Shown one piece after another: positions 11,927 through 23,688 of a stretch of DNA of 64,000 bases; position 1 is the stretch's first letter, and each line of letters begins with the position of its first letter. The notes under the pieces were generated by a model, which saw nothing but the letters and a program-made list of their open reading frames with translations, did no database searches and was not told the origin of the DNA. Origin of the DNA: Berghia stephanieae (lineage: Eukaryota > Mollusca > Gastropoda > Nudibranchia > Aeolidiidae); the NCBI GenBank assembly GCA_034508935.3, contig CM067443.1, forward strand, positions 8,514,065 through 8,578,064, written 5' to 3'. The position numbers and the translations under genes are program-made.

Positions 11927-12410
11927 CAGACCTGCCGTTCATACCGATTAATCGGTATCATACCGATTTGCAAGACCTTTTTTTCGTATTTACCGATTTC
12001 CCGATTTACTTGCCGATCGTACCGATTTCCTGATCTGCATGCCGATCGTACAGATTTCACCAAGTGACCAAGGGCCCGCAGCCCTCCACCCCTCTCTTTT
12101 ACGTTTACTTTGTGCTTTACGTTGCACGTTAAAATTTTCAAGTCTCGTGAACTTTGACCTGTCCCGCGATACCTCGATAGATCACATGACGTAGCGAGCC
12201 TCTTTGTGATGCCCTCACACAGATAGAAAACACACAAGGCGCGTTATTTAGTTTTCATTTCCTTTGTGAAGCGACAGCGAGCTGTACTGGTAAACCACCG
12301 CGGTCCCTGGCTTCTGACTCGTTACCAAGTGCCACCATCTTTAAATAAGTTAGTAGTCCGATTGCCAGATTGGCGTTGTGCGTGCCATTTTGGGTGTTGG
12401 GGAAAAATAA

Positions 12411-12429
12411 GGGGGGGGGGGGGGGGGAG
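12411..12429. repeat. Poly-G tract inside the hAT remnant
   Basis: An uninterrupted G run of about 18 bases just upstream of the transposase remnant. Confidence 0.9.
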
Positions 12430-12460
12430 GTTGTGACGCTTTGGTTAGTTTGAGTGACAA

Positions 12461-12694
12461 GTGTCAAATTGTGACACCCTAGCTCACTTCATGAAAGGTT
12501 TGTGTGTTCTGCCTCACAGTAATGCAGATTCAGAACGGATTTTTTCTCTTGTCAGGAAAAATAAGACAGAACAGAGAGCCAGCATGTCTCGGGATCTTCT
12601 GACAGATATTCTGCAAGTTAAAACAAAAATGTTGTCGAGAGCAGAGTGTTGCTATTCATTCTGTCCTTCTGATCAGCTGATCAAAAAGAAATAG
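12461..12694 (+). pseudogene. hAT transposase C-terminal fragment
   Basis: It reads LAHFMKGLCVLPHSNADSER, then IFSLVRKNKTEQRASMSRDL. The block NADSERIFSLVRKNKTEQR followed by L...L..K is the hAT dimerisation region. It lies inside the inverted-end element 11927-13145 and lacks the catalytic core. Confidence 0.75.
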
Positions 12695-13396
12695 CTTTTA
12701 AAACAATCAAAGTTTATAGCAGGGAGTATGGTGGAGTGTTCATGTAGTTGATTGTAAATAGACACATCTTTTTATAACTTTATCAGTGAATTTGTTTTAG
12801 TATTTCTATTGAACTATTGTCGCAATATTATTTTATGGTGGTGGGAGAAAGAGACATGTGAAGGAATGAACTACTCGCAATATTATTTGGTGGTAGAGAG
12901 AGAGAGGGAACAAACAGTTACATTTTATTTGATATTCAGATAACGGAAAAGGATTAATTCACATCTCAAGGACCAACATATGTAGACGATCTATGTCTAG
13001 CGCATCATGTCATCACAACTGTTGCAGAATTAGGTGAGTAGCCCAACCATTGGATAATTTTACGTCTCAAACTGATTTTTTTCCCCAGATACTGATCTTT
13101 TTACAATGTCATACTGATTTCCTTTTTCGTGAAGTGGCAGGTCTGTAATATTTTCATCAACCTTTAACAATCTTTCATTCACCACTTATAAGAATTTGTC
13201 AACTTAATTTTGATGCTCAGTTTATAAATGATTCACTTTCACACGCTGTAATATATACATGATAAAAATATTTAAATTCGTATAAAAAACCACAGCCCAC
13301 GCATTTGATTTATGTAAAAATTAGTAAAATAAAATAAAAATTAATATAAGTATTTTAATGTACAGGATTATATGGAACAATAAGAATAATTCGTTT

Positions 13397-13899
13397 GTCT
13401 GTTGTTTTCGTTTTCATGGGTTTTACGGCACTTGTGACACATTTAGGTCATTCAAAAGCCAGTAAAAAGAAAGAAAAGGGGTAGTCAAAAATTCTAGACT
13501 TACAATAAAAAGCATACGAGAAAAAATAAGACAAAGAGGGATGGTTCAAATAAGGAACAATGTAGATTCCTAGAGCATACTTTCAGTAATTAGTTTGAGA
13601 TCATCTAAAAGTTTCATCCTAATGTCCCCATTAGGAGGAATACACTCAAATGTTTACAAATCATAAAAAATATAACAGTACATAATAGAGAGATGACTTA
13701 CAAGGAATGAAAAAATATCACCTCCTAAGACTGTAACTATACATTTGATTGTTCCCTCTCAGTCGAGGATTCCGGCAAAGGGCCAGGACAAAACCAAGTA
13801 ATCTCATTACAAGACAAAGACAGAAAGCTAGTTGGAAAACAGATATAGGAGAATAGAAGACACAGTATGTACCCACCGGGATAAAAGACACCATCCAGA
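13397..13899 (-). mobile_element. S2 SINE-like element, copy 4 with target duplication
   Basis: It is flanked by a perfect 12-base direct repeat AATAATTCGTTT (13385-13396 and 13900-13911). Internal blocks and tail match copy 1, with small deletions. Confidence 0.8.
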
Positions 13900-14121
13900 A
13901 ATAATTCGTTTCATTCATGACAATTTGTAAATTATGAAAATTAAGTATCCCCAAAAAATCAAAAAAATTACAGTTGAATAATTGTGACATGCAACAAAAC
14001 ATAATGACTGTAGATTAATACTACCCTGTCTATATTATTCTATTTGATACTTATAGCAGGAAAGAACAATAAATTGAATAGCTCATCAATCACTTTGAAA
14101 AAGATTTTTGCATAAATGAAT

Positions 14122-14217
14122 CAGAGACGCCAACTTTTAATTTGGCTCAAAACCCGGATTTTTTTTTTGCTCCAGACCGGATTTTTTTCCAGTGAAACCG
14201 GAGTTTTGGCATCACTG
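14122..14217. mobile_element. 96-base hAT-type MITE
   Basis: It begins CAGAGACGCC and ends GGCATCACTG, hAT-like imperfect inverted ends, and is flanked by AATGAAT on both sides (14115-14121, 14218-14224). The inside is almost only short CCGG-T-rich motifs, and no protein can be encoded. Confidence 0.7.
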
Positions 14218-14729
14218 AATGAATTAAGAGTAGAAGCTGAGGGATAACTTCAAATTGAAGAAAAAAACATTATTCCCAAACATTAAGGAAAAAATCAGCT
14301 GACTGTAATTAACGTTCCAAAGCAGTTTTAGTAGCACATGAACATTTTTTCTGTTATGATGAAGCTGAGTTATGATTTTCCAAGTTTGACTCCAAGACAA
14401 TAAAAAATAAAGACGAGAAAGTTCAAATCTAAATAACATTAACACGAGTGGTTGATTTCAACTTATGGATTAAGATAATATTAGCAAATAGGCCTGCATC
14501 TATCATGTGTCAGTCGTAGTATATGACAAATTTACAAATTTGTTCCTAAAATGTTAGGCATAAAAAAAGAATATAAATAATAAAATTGCAAAGTTTAGAA
14601 AATAAATCATCTCAAATCAATGACAAATCTTATTTTTCAAATCAATTTCAAATTGCTATGCTACAATAGTTAGAAGAATCAGTTCTGAAAATCTAACAAT
14701 CAGTTTTCTTTCTTCATTTTATTTTATAA

Positions 14730-16238
14730 TCAGTCTTTACTATAAGACAAGACAGGGAAGAAGGCAAAATTGACGGTGACTGAAACAGCCTCTTCAATAA
14801 GGTCAATAATAAACTCTTCATCGATATCTTGCACCTCCTCTGTATATGGAAGAGAATGACTTGTGCAGTTAAGAGATTTCATTTTTAAAACTGGTGATGC
14901 AGTGCCAACATCGATCAACTTCCCCATGAACTCAATACGATCACCTGGTATCATGTTCATTAATTTGTTTTCAAAGGAAGACCCAGCATGCAACTGTACT
15001 GAAATGTCATCAACTTTTACTTGGACAGAAAAAGAATACTGATCATAATCGTTCAGGTGGCAATAACGCCCAGAGGCATCCAAAATTTCACATTTCTTAA
15101 ATTCTCTCTCCGTCATGTTTGACTGGTCACAATCTGGTAATGGCTTGCCATAGAGACATCTCATAGGAATCGACAGAAATCCAGGTAGAGCTTTGACAAG
15201 GGTTTCAACATTATTTTCTACACCTGTGATTTGAACTTGTTCTATTGTACCACTCCAATGAGCTTTCATACCCAGAAAATCATGACAGTCTTTCTGATAC
15301 TTGGCAATAAACTTTTCTTCCTGAGGAATACACAGCGCTTTGTAATCTTGCCAGTCAACTGTCACAACCTTAGAAGGCGTAGCAAAAGATGTGTGAATGA
15401 ATAATAGAGGAACTGCAGCCAGTATGGCAAAGCCAATCATGACAGACTTTTTAACTTTTACCATTGTGGGTGACAGTTTCTTCTCACCTAGGAACAATTC
15501 AGTTTTTGCCAGTACCAGAGGAACAGCCAAAAACATACCAGTGATAGCAATTTTACCAACAGTATCAGTGAAAATGATTTTGTAGATAATAAAGCAAACA
15601 ACAAATAAAGACAAAAGAGGAAACAACAGCGGTAGAAAAAGGTAAATAAGACTTACTTTAACAATGTCAAACAAAGTTGTGTAGGGAAAGACAGCAGTGG
15701 AAATACTGAACCAGAAGTAACACACAAGATGCGGGATCACAATCTTGTAGATACCAGACCAGGAATCTTTCATGGCCAGCCGAGCCAGAAGTAAGGGAAT
15801 AAGCATGTAAACAATAGAAGGAAAACTAATATTGAAAGTAAATCCAAATCCCATGGGGAGTGTGACAAAAGGAGAGTAAATGTATTTGATGAATGGAATA
15901 TGAGGGAAGCTGGCCAGGTAGACAGGTAAGGATGCAAAAAAGTGAGAGGCAAGAGCAAAGAGGGTGATAAAATCATGTGTGTCCGAAAGCGCGTAGAAGC
16001 AAAACATTGTCATCACCATGCTTGCTACAAATAATCCTGCTGTTGGGATGTAGACCTTGTTGCTGAGTGAGAAACTGATCACCATGGCCACCAGAGATGA
16101 GAAGAAAATCAGATATGGGGTAAGAGAATTCCATGAGTATTGGGAGGCTGTACTGTTCAAATCCAATCCTGTGTCAAATTGTTGCAGCATAGATGCCAGG
16201 TTGTCAGAATCTTTCTTCTTGCGTCGCTTATAAAACAT
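14730..16238 (-). CDS. WFS1: WFS1 coding exon 6 (membrane core and luminal domain)
   Basis: Acceptor TTCCACAG|ATGTTT; the reading frame is open for 502 codons to the TGA at 14730-14732. It starts with a basic loop (YKRRKKKDSDN), then hydrophobic helices, then the luminal domain: VDWQDYKALC, an acidic/cysteine-bearing block, MRCLYGKPLPDC, and the hydrophobic C-terminus. Cysteines and two N-glycosylation sequons are as expected for a luminal domain. The frame is intact throughout. The ATG at the exon start is an internal Met, not the gene start. Confidence 0.96.
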   Translation of the reverse strand: MFYKRRKKKDSDNLASMLQQFDTGLDLNSTASQYSWNSLTPYLIFFSSLVAMVISFSLSNKVYIPTAGLFVASMVMTMFCFYALSDTHDFITLFALASHFFASLPVYLASFPHIPFIKYIYSPFVTLPMGFGFTFNISFPSIVYMLIPLLLARLAMKDSWSGIYKIVIPHLVCYFWFSISTAVFPYTTLFDIVKVSLIYLFLPLLFPLLSLFVVCFIIYKIIFTDTVGKIAITGMFLAVPLVLAKTELFLGEKKLSPTMVKVKKSVMIGFAILAAVPLLFIHTSFATPSKVVTVDWQDYKALCIPQEEKFIAKYQKDCHDFLGMKAHWSGTIEQVQITGVENNVETLVKALPGFLSIPMRCLYGKPLPDCDQSNMTEREFKKCEILDASGRYCHLNDYDQYSFSVQVKVDDISVQLHAGSSFENKLMNMIPGDRIEFMGKLIDVGTASPVLKMKSLNCTSHSLPYTEEVQDIDEEFIIDLIEEAVSVTVNFAFFPVLSYSKD

Positions 16239-19200
16239 CTGTGGAACAATTGGAATAATAAAATTAAGAAAAGAGCAATTTCCGGAGCCAGAAACCAGAC
16301 AATCATGTATCATACATACGTGCCTACTCGAAAATTTCAAAATCAGTGACCATAATACATAATAAATAAATTGAGCTTTATATAGCGCAATATCCTCTAA
16401 ATGTGCTCAAAGCGCTTTACAAGGGGTCCCTGGTCAACAGCAACATTTAACATGTAGGACGGGACATGATGCCTGTTGGGCGATGTTACAATTTTTCTGT
16501 AACGGCCAGGTACTCATTTTACACCTGATTACGGTGAGAGAATGTGAGTAAAGAGCCTTTTCCAAGGACTCAACTATGCACCGAGCGCGAGGCTCGAACC
16601 CAGGACCTTCCGATCCAAAAGCGAGTGTCATACCACTAGACCACATAGCCGTACAAAAATGTACCATCACAAAATTAATCAGTAATAAATGGTAAAATTT
16701 CAGTGCTATTATAACCAAACAAACAAAAATGTTGCATACAACCTTTTATACATAAAATAAATTTTGTTGTTGATGCCACCATTATGAGTTAGCAACCGAC
16801 TTAGCTATCATGTGCATGAACTAAGTAAGCGGTAGCCTTTATAACTTTAAGGGAACTTATATTTTTCTTGTTAAACTGCAGTAAAAAAAAAATCTCTATC
16901 AATGCCACCAAATTGCTGTGAAATCAAAATCAGTAATATTTCTTCCATTTCCGTAATTGTCACCTAATTTCCATAACAATTAGGGAAAATCCGTAAAACT
17001 AGGCAAGTAGGATCATATTGATTGGGAGTGAAAATTAATTTTTTTATTATAATACATACCTCAAATCTCTGAAAACAGGGGTTTTCTTTACAGTTTTTAT
17101 TCTCCAACCCCCTAGATTATTATAGAATAATTACTATCAAAGATATCTGAATAAGTTTTACAAATAATTTAAAGTATTGTTTGTTTTTGTTCTTGAGCGC
17201 ATTGTGGCGCTTACAACACTAAGGTTATTTCGGCGCCAATAAAAAGGACGATAACATTACAGTCAAAAGTTTAGATCCTGCTAACATTCACATTGAAAAT
17301 AAAAATGGACAAAGGGATGGTGTCATTCAGTGTGACATAAGTTGTGTTTACACATTCCAGCTAATTACACAAGATGAATTCATTAATAACCGTGACAAGT
17401 AATAATAATGGTTTTAAAAATATTTGAGCATTTATATAGCGCAATATCCACTTAACGTGCTCAATGCGCTTTACAAGGGGTCCCTGGTCAACAGCAACAT
17501 TTAACATGTAGGACGAGACATGACGCCTGTTAGGCGATATTACAATTTTTCGGACAAAGACAACGCTGTTAACGGCCAGGTACTCATTTTACACCTGAGT
17601 ACGGTGAGAGAATGTGAGTAAAGAGTCTTTTCCAAGGACTCAACTATGCGCCGAGCGAGGCTCGAACCCTGGACCTTCCGATCCGAAAGCGAGTGTCATA
17701 CCACTAGACCACATAGCCGCACAAGCTTCACAATCAGTGATACATCTGATTGGCTTTCAAATGGTTGAGGAGAGATAATGTTGTTTGGTCGGGAAGGAAG
17801 CACAGCCTACATCTATTATTAACAAATGTTCAAAATAAGACAAAGCAAAAACGAGGTTGATTGTTAGGCTGTTAAAAAAGTAGCCTGGAAATCTTATTCT
17901 GATATTGTTAATGGGCAGAATCTCTGTCTGGTTATATATATACATACAATAAGTAAAAGCACACCTACCTGCAATGTGGTGATAATCATTATGGCCGTCG
18001 ATATGTAGAATGCAACCAGTGGTACAATGAGCAGGACAAAACCCACATTGAGGAAAGAATAGAGGAAGATAGATAGAAGAAGATAAATCTGACCAGTGGG
18101 AATAAAAGAAAGAATGATTTTCATCCCTTTTTTGCTGGCAAACTCCAAAGTCTGATCCAAGACATCAGAGGCAGCTTCTTTTGGGTAAACTAGTACCTGT
18201 GGAAGAAATATAATTTCAAAAATTAATTTCCAATTGGTCACATTGCCTTTGCAAGATTTACCTCCTACCCTCGGGTGAAAAGCCTCAGTGTTGTAAAAGA
18301 AGTCACTTGGTCTTATCAAGAAAACTTGAAATAAGGGGGAAAATTTTGGAAAGCATTTTTTTTTTACATTAGATACAAAAATAAATAATAAATAAAGCCC
18401 CTTTATTCATCCCTAATTGGAAATTTGTCTTTAGGGTTTATTCCAAGGGAAGATTGGAATAACCCAGCATCAGCCACAGTGCAGCGACACAAACTGAGCT
18501 AGGGTGAGGTGACTTGCTCAAGGCCACACAGCGTAGCGAAGCAAAGCAAAGGCCAGACTGCTGAACCATGCTGCCCCAAGGCCAATTTACTGATGATAGA
18601 AATTAAGATCAATATTAACTTGAATATACATTATGAATTTGAATGCTTTGTAATTGTTTCATAAATAATGCATACAAAAAAATATCTCCCAGATTACTCT
18701 CATTCTTTCCAGGCAATGAAAAACTAACGATGAACAAAAAATAAATAAATAAATTGGTCTTAGAATCTAAAATTTCGCAATTTTCTATAACACAGCTGTT
18801 AAAACATTAATCCTAAAAATCTGTTTATTTGTCTTACTAGAGAAATACAGAAGACGTTTTCCAATGGATTTATTCAATAATCAAATTGATGAACATAACT
18901 GCAACTGCAAGGCCATATTCTAATATAGTTTCTAAATTCAGTTCCTGGACACTTTCTGAAAAGATGGCTACACTTATGGTGAGATAGGGAGGGAACCATA
19001 CATGGCTATGATGTTCTGGGGTCAGGGTTGCCAATTCAGGATGCAAAAATTTACTGATCCTTTAAGCAGACACATTGACGGACTCCTTTCTGAGTGCTGA
19101 ACTCCAGTAAAATGACATGTAGTTACTTTTCTCCCATTTAGCAGGTGATTTGATAATACACTGAGGGTTTATAAGATACTGAATTCCGTAAATATAAGGA

Positions 19201-22200
19201 AAATTGGCAACTTTGTGAGGTCTTTTTTTTTTTTTCAAAACAATTTATTCTGCATTATGTATCATAATTAAATAAAAGAACTTATTATTTTTATTATATT
19301 TATTTTTCATGCATTTTTTTACAGTGGTTCCATGTGGAAGAGGGGGACCAATTAAAAGGAACACACTCAAAAGTTCACAAAATATATTCAAAACTAAAAC
19401 TTTAACAGCACACAACACAGAGAGATGATCAACGAGGGGAAAAAATATCATCTCTCAAAACTTATACTATACATTTGACTGTTTCCCCAGGGCCAGGACT
19501 GGGCTAAGTAATCTCATTCCAAGGCAAGAACAGAGACAGCCTCGAAAAGGAAAACAGATACGCAGGAATAGAAAACAAAGCAATGGTGGCCTCTCCGTCC
19601 TCAACGGAAAGTCAAAAAGACCCCAACTATGCTCTACATCTCTCTTGTCTCATCCATTGATAGAGTATACATCTGCTATCATGATATATAGTATCGAGAT
19701 CAATGTAAAATGTACAAACCTTTCATCCACATTGACTCTCTCTGACATTAATGCTTCCCCAAACTTACCCGTCTGGCATAACTTGACGACTGGTAATCAG
19801 CAGATGAGTCACCAACTTCACTAGAGGTCAGAGTAAGAGTGCCTTGAATCTTCTGAGATAAAACACCCACAAATTCATTTTCTGTTATGGAGGATCCAAT
19901 TTTCTTCACTGTGGGTTACAAATAGATTTGTTTTTTCTTAATAGCATCTAAGCGTATGAAGGGTGAAAAATAGAAGAAAAAAAAAACATTGTTTGATTTG
20001 TTTTTTTCTTTTTAAGGGTTAAATCTATCTTTTTGGGTTGATCTCAAAATAGCATGATATAAACCAGAATAAAGCCAGAGTGCAACACTGCAAAGTGATA
20101 TAAAAGTGCTAAGTCTCTTGATACAGAAAAACATGATATGAGAGAACTCAAACCTAGGTCCCCTTAAGTTAGTAGTAATGTCTTATTCATTCAGTGATCT
20201 CACCCCTAAATACTGTGCTGAAAATAAAAGCATATTTCATATTTTTATCTTCAGTCAAGTTTGAAAATTTGATTTCAAGAACATGACTACACAGCTGATC
20301 TTTTAATGAAAAAAAAAGAAAAAGCAATACAGAAACAATGAATTTTATTCAAAACATCTGAGAAGTATCACATTTCGTATTTTAAAAAATTAATAGTACA
20401 TACCAGCAGCAGTCATCAACTTGCGCTGTCTGTCATCCAGAACAGGTAGTTTGTTTATGGCCTCCAGGTACTGATCCTGAGAAAGACTGGCCTGAGATGG
20501 ATTTAAAATGCTAAACATCTTTCTGGATGCATTACGAACTTTCTTCTCTGCTGCTGTTGTATTCAGACACCACACAATCTCCTCTTTTTTTCATCAGCAG
20601 TTCCTGTGTGAGTGTGTGTGTAAAAAAATACATTTTATAAATTTATGCTTTACATTTGAAAATTTACTAAATATAGTCATTGATATGCAAAATGTTTTTT
20701 TTTTTTTTTTAAAAAAGCCAGTTTATTAGGAATCAATTAAAGCAGACTTTCTGCTACTCAGAATGATGTTTACTTGTCCTGATGACAAGGTCTGTAGTTC
20801 TATCAAATAAATAAATGAATTAATTAATTAATATATGCATACCGTCAGAGCCTGCCTTGCAACAGCTGAAATTTTACTTTTGATTTCAACATTAACTCAC
20901 AAATTTCTTTGGATATATGGCATTTCCATGGTTGAAGCAGGAAATCGTCAAATGTTTTCATCACATTTTAAATATGCAAGTTTCATAAGCTGTACCGCAC
21001 TTGGTTTTGTTTTAAAAATAATTGTTAAATTGGACCGAGAGCTTGCATCCTTTTCACTGGATGCTAAAAATGATATGTACATGAATAAGTACCTGGTTTT
21101 AGGCAATGAGGCAATTACACGTGACGACTACAGTATAAGATGCTTTCATGTAGCCTGCTAAGGTGATAAATAGAATATTGTGAAGCACATTGAGTATTAC
21201 CGGTTTAACCAAATTCAATGAGCTTCAAACTAATTAAGCACAGAATGTCTATAGGACCACTGAGCTTGCATTAAATTTTCTTCCCTTTTATTATTTTCAT
21301 TTGCCAGTTTTCACTTTCCCATGTCTTATTTTTTCATATCTTCAAAGCATAATGATGAGCAATAAAAACAAGATTACAACAACAAAGAAAACACTGAATA
21401 AAACAATGCGCTATAAAACGACAAAAGTAAGACTTTTAATGTTGACTTACCAAGGCCTGTGGCTAAACAGTGTTTGAGTTTTTCAGTGGCCTCCACATTG
21501 CCTTGTCTTGAAGCTTCAATAAGCCAATCTACCGCCTTTTCTCCATTGTTTTGTCTGTCAATATCAGAGTCTGCAAGTTTCAGATAATACAATCCCAAGG
21601 CCAACTGACTATTCTCTGATCCATTCTCCGCTTCCCTTGTCCATTCCTCCAAGGGAGGTGTTCCATCTGAAAAAAAAAAAATATATATATAATATATAAT
21701 ATTATATTATATTATATTTTATTGAAAACTAAAAATCTCAAATATCAAAGTGTTCAGAGTCTCAATACACTTGTAGTTCAATCCCATCACCATTTTGTTT
21801 TCTCTTTTTGCTGTGGACACTTGTTCTGTTCCTGAGCAAGAGATTGTGTTTCTTTTTTTTCTTTTTGGATCTCATTTCTTGATACTAAGCATAACTTTTT
21901 TCTCTGATTATTTTCTCAGGGCCGCCAGGCAAGTTTGAAAAAATCCACTCCAACCAAGACATACACACCTTAAACAAGACAGTGCAGAGTAGATAGGGGG
22001 TTTACTGTGCAGATGAAATACATTAAACAAACAGGGTTACTAATTCAGGAGGTAAAAATTCATTGAACTTTTTACACAAACACATTGACCGACCCCTGTC
22101 CAAGCGCTTAAGTCTCGTAAAAAGACATTATGTACTTACTTTTTCAGATTAGAAGGTAATTGGGAAATACACTGAGGGTTTATAACATAGTGAATTGCGT

Positions 22201-23653
22201 AAATATACGGAAAATTGGCAACCTTAAACAAACTGAGCAAAGTCAATTTCAAAGCCCCCACCCATCCTCAAAATATACCCATCCACTTCCCCAGTGCTGC
22301 TTCTAGCCACGCATTTTTGCAGTTTCTTGATCATCTGGCAGCCTTTTTTTTCTATGTTTCTGAGCAAGATTCTTTCTTTCTTTCTTTTTTTTTTTTTTTA
22401 TTGCGTCTAAATGTTTGTCCTGCTCAGAGTAATATTTTTTTAATCTGTTTATTTGCAATGTTTCTGAGTGAGGGATTTTTCTTCTTTTACAATCATGTTT
22501 TAGGATTTTAAAAATCATTTCAGGATTACCTTAATCCCGTTCTCTCCCTAGTTTATTCTTTGATGATTTAATGATAGTTACACAGGTTAAAGAAATCTGA
22601 GAGGTTCTGAATGTTGAATATGCTATATTCAAAATTAATTCCATTACAATTAATTTCAATTTTTCGCTGGCTTTAGAGACCCATATGTTGACCTGAATTT
22701 TTTTTTTTTTTTATTTTTTTTTGGTTAAAAAGGGAAAGATTTTAACATTTGCAATTGATTATCTACATTATAAACCTATGAAAGGCAAATTTAAAAAAAC
22801 AAAAACAAAGTAGGGCTTGACAGAACTTGAACACACATCATCTATTATGACAGTCATTCTTAGACAGTCCAATTCAGCTACTCTTATCTATTATCAATGT
22901 GAGTGATGATGTTTATACATAGAGCAGCTCACCTTTCATAATATATGTTTTTGCATGTTTATTCATTTATTTGTTTGTTGGTTTGTATTTGTTTTGTTGT
23001 TGTTGACTATGTGGATGTTACAATTTTATTTTACCTTTGCCGTCTAACATTTTTTAGGCCTGCTTATCATGCATTCCACAGTTGAAAAAGAATTCCACAA
23101 TGTGAGAAATACGGATATTGATACAGGATCTTGCAATTTATTTCAATCTTTGATTTAGTTACCAACCATTCACCATGATTCTAGTTCATTGACCAATAGT
23201 AGCCAACTAACAATAAAATCTATTGAACCAGACTCCTTAATCCATTTGTTAACATTATGGCATTTGTGAATTCTCAAGAAAGTGCCATTGAACAGAAGCC
23301 CTGCCTTCTTTTCACTAACTTACATGAATAGTGACCATTAATAAGAATTTCCAGTTCTCATCGCAAAAGCCTAAATATGATCACCGTGTCAGATCGAGGT
23401 GGTTACTTGGTATGATGTCCTGTCGAGACTGACTTCTATGTAAAAAGTTTTGTATCAGGTAGGCCAGGGCGGTAACTATATTTCTTGGTACCGAGAAAGC
23501 TCAGGACCACTAGTACCGGTAACGTGACCGGAACTGGGAATTCCCGATATTATTTGTATTGAAAATAATCATTTCCCGGTAGTAATGATAATACGAGAGG
23601 TAGGATAGAAGGGAGAGTAGTTATATTGTTGGGGTTTTTTTAAATTGTTTTTC

Positions 23654-23688
<35 letters not shown>

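Larger units (their letters stand above)
11927..13145 (+). mobile_element. hAT-type DNA transposon remnant with inverted ends
   Basis: It begins CAGACCTGCC and ends GGCAGGTCTG, a perfect 10-base inverted repeat of hAT type. A 6-base repeat TAATAT flanks both ends (11921-11926, 13146-13151); hAT normally makes 8. Near the ends, ACCGATT/ACTGATT motifs recur as sub-terminal repeats. It retains a transposase C-terminus (12461-12694). At 1219 bases it is far shorter than an autonomous hAT. Confidence 0.75.

Noticed and set aside
16140-16349. Minus-strand wolframin frame extending above 16238 to 16340
   Set aside because: A TTCCACAG acceptor at 16238 and similarity to human wolframin place the exon border there; the additional 34 codons are intron.
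16595-16653. Functional tRNA-Pro gene at the head of the S1 elements
   Set aside because: The sequence is followed by a shared SINE body and tail in every copy, and the acceptor 3' strand is missing.
20835-21161. 108-codon plus-strand frame inside a WFS1 intron
   Set aside because: No family resemblance, no splice context and antisense to WFS1; length alone is not convincing in AT-rich DNA.
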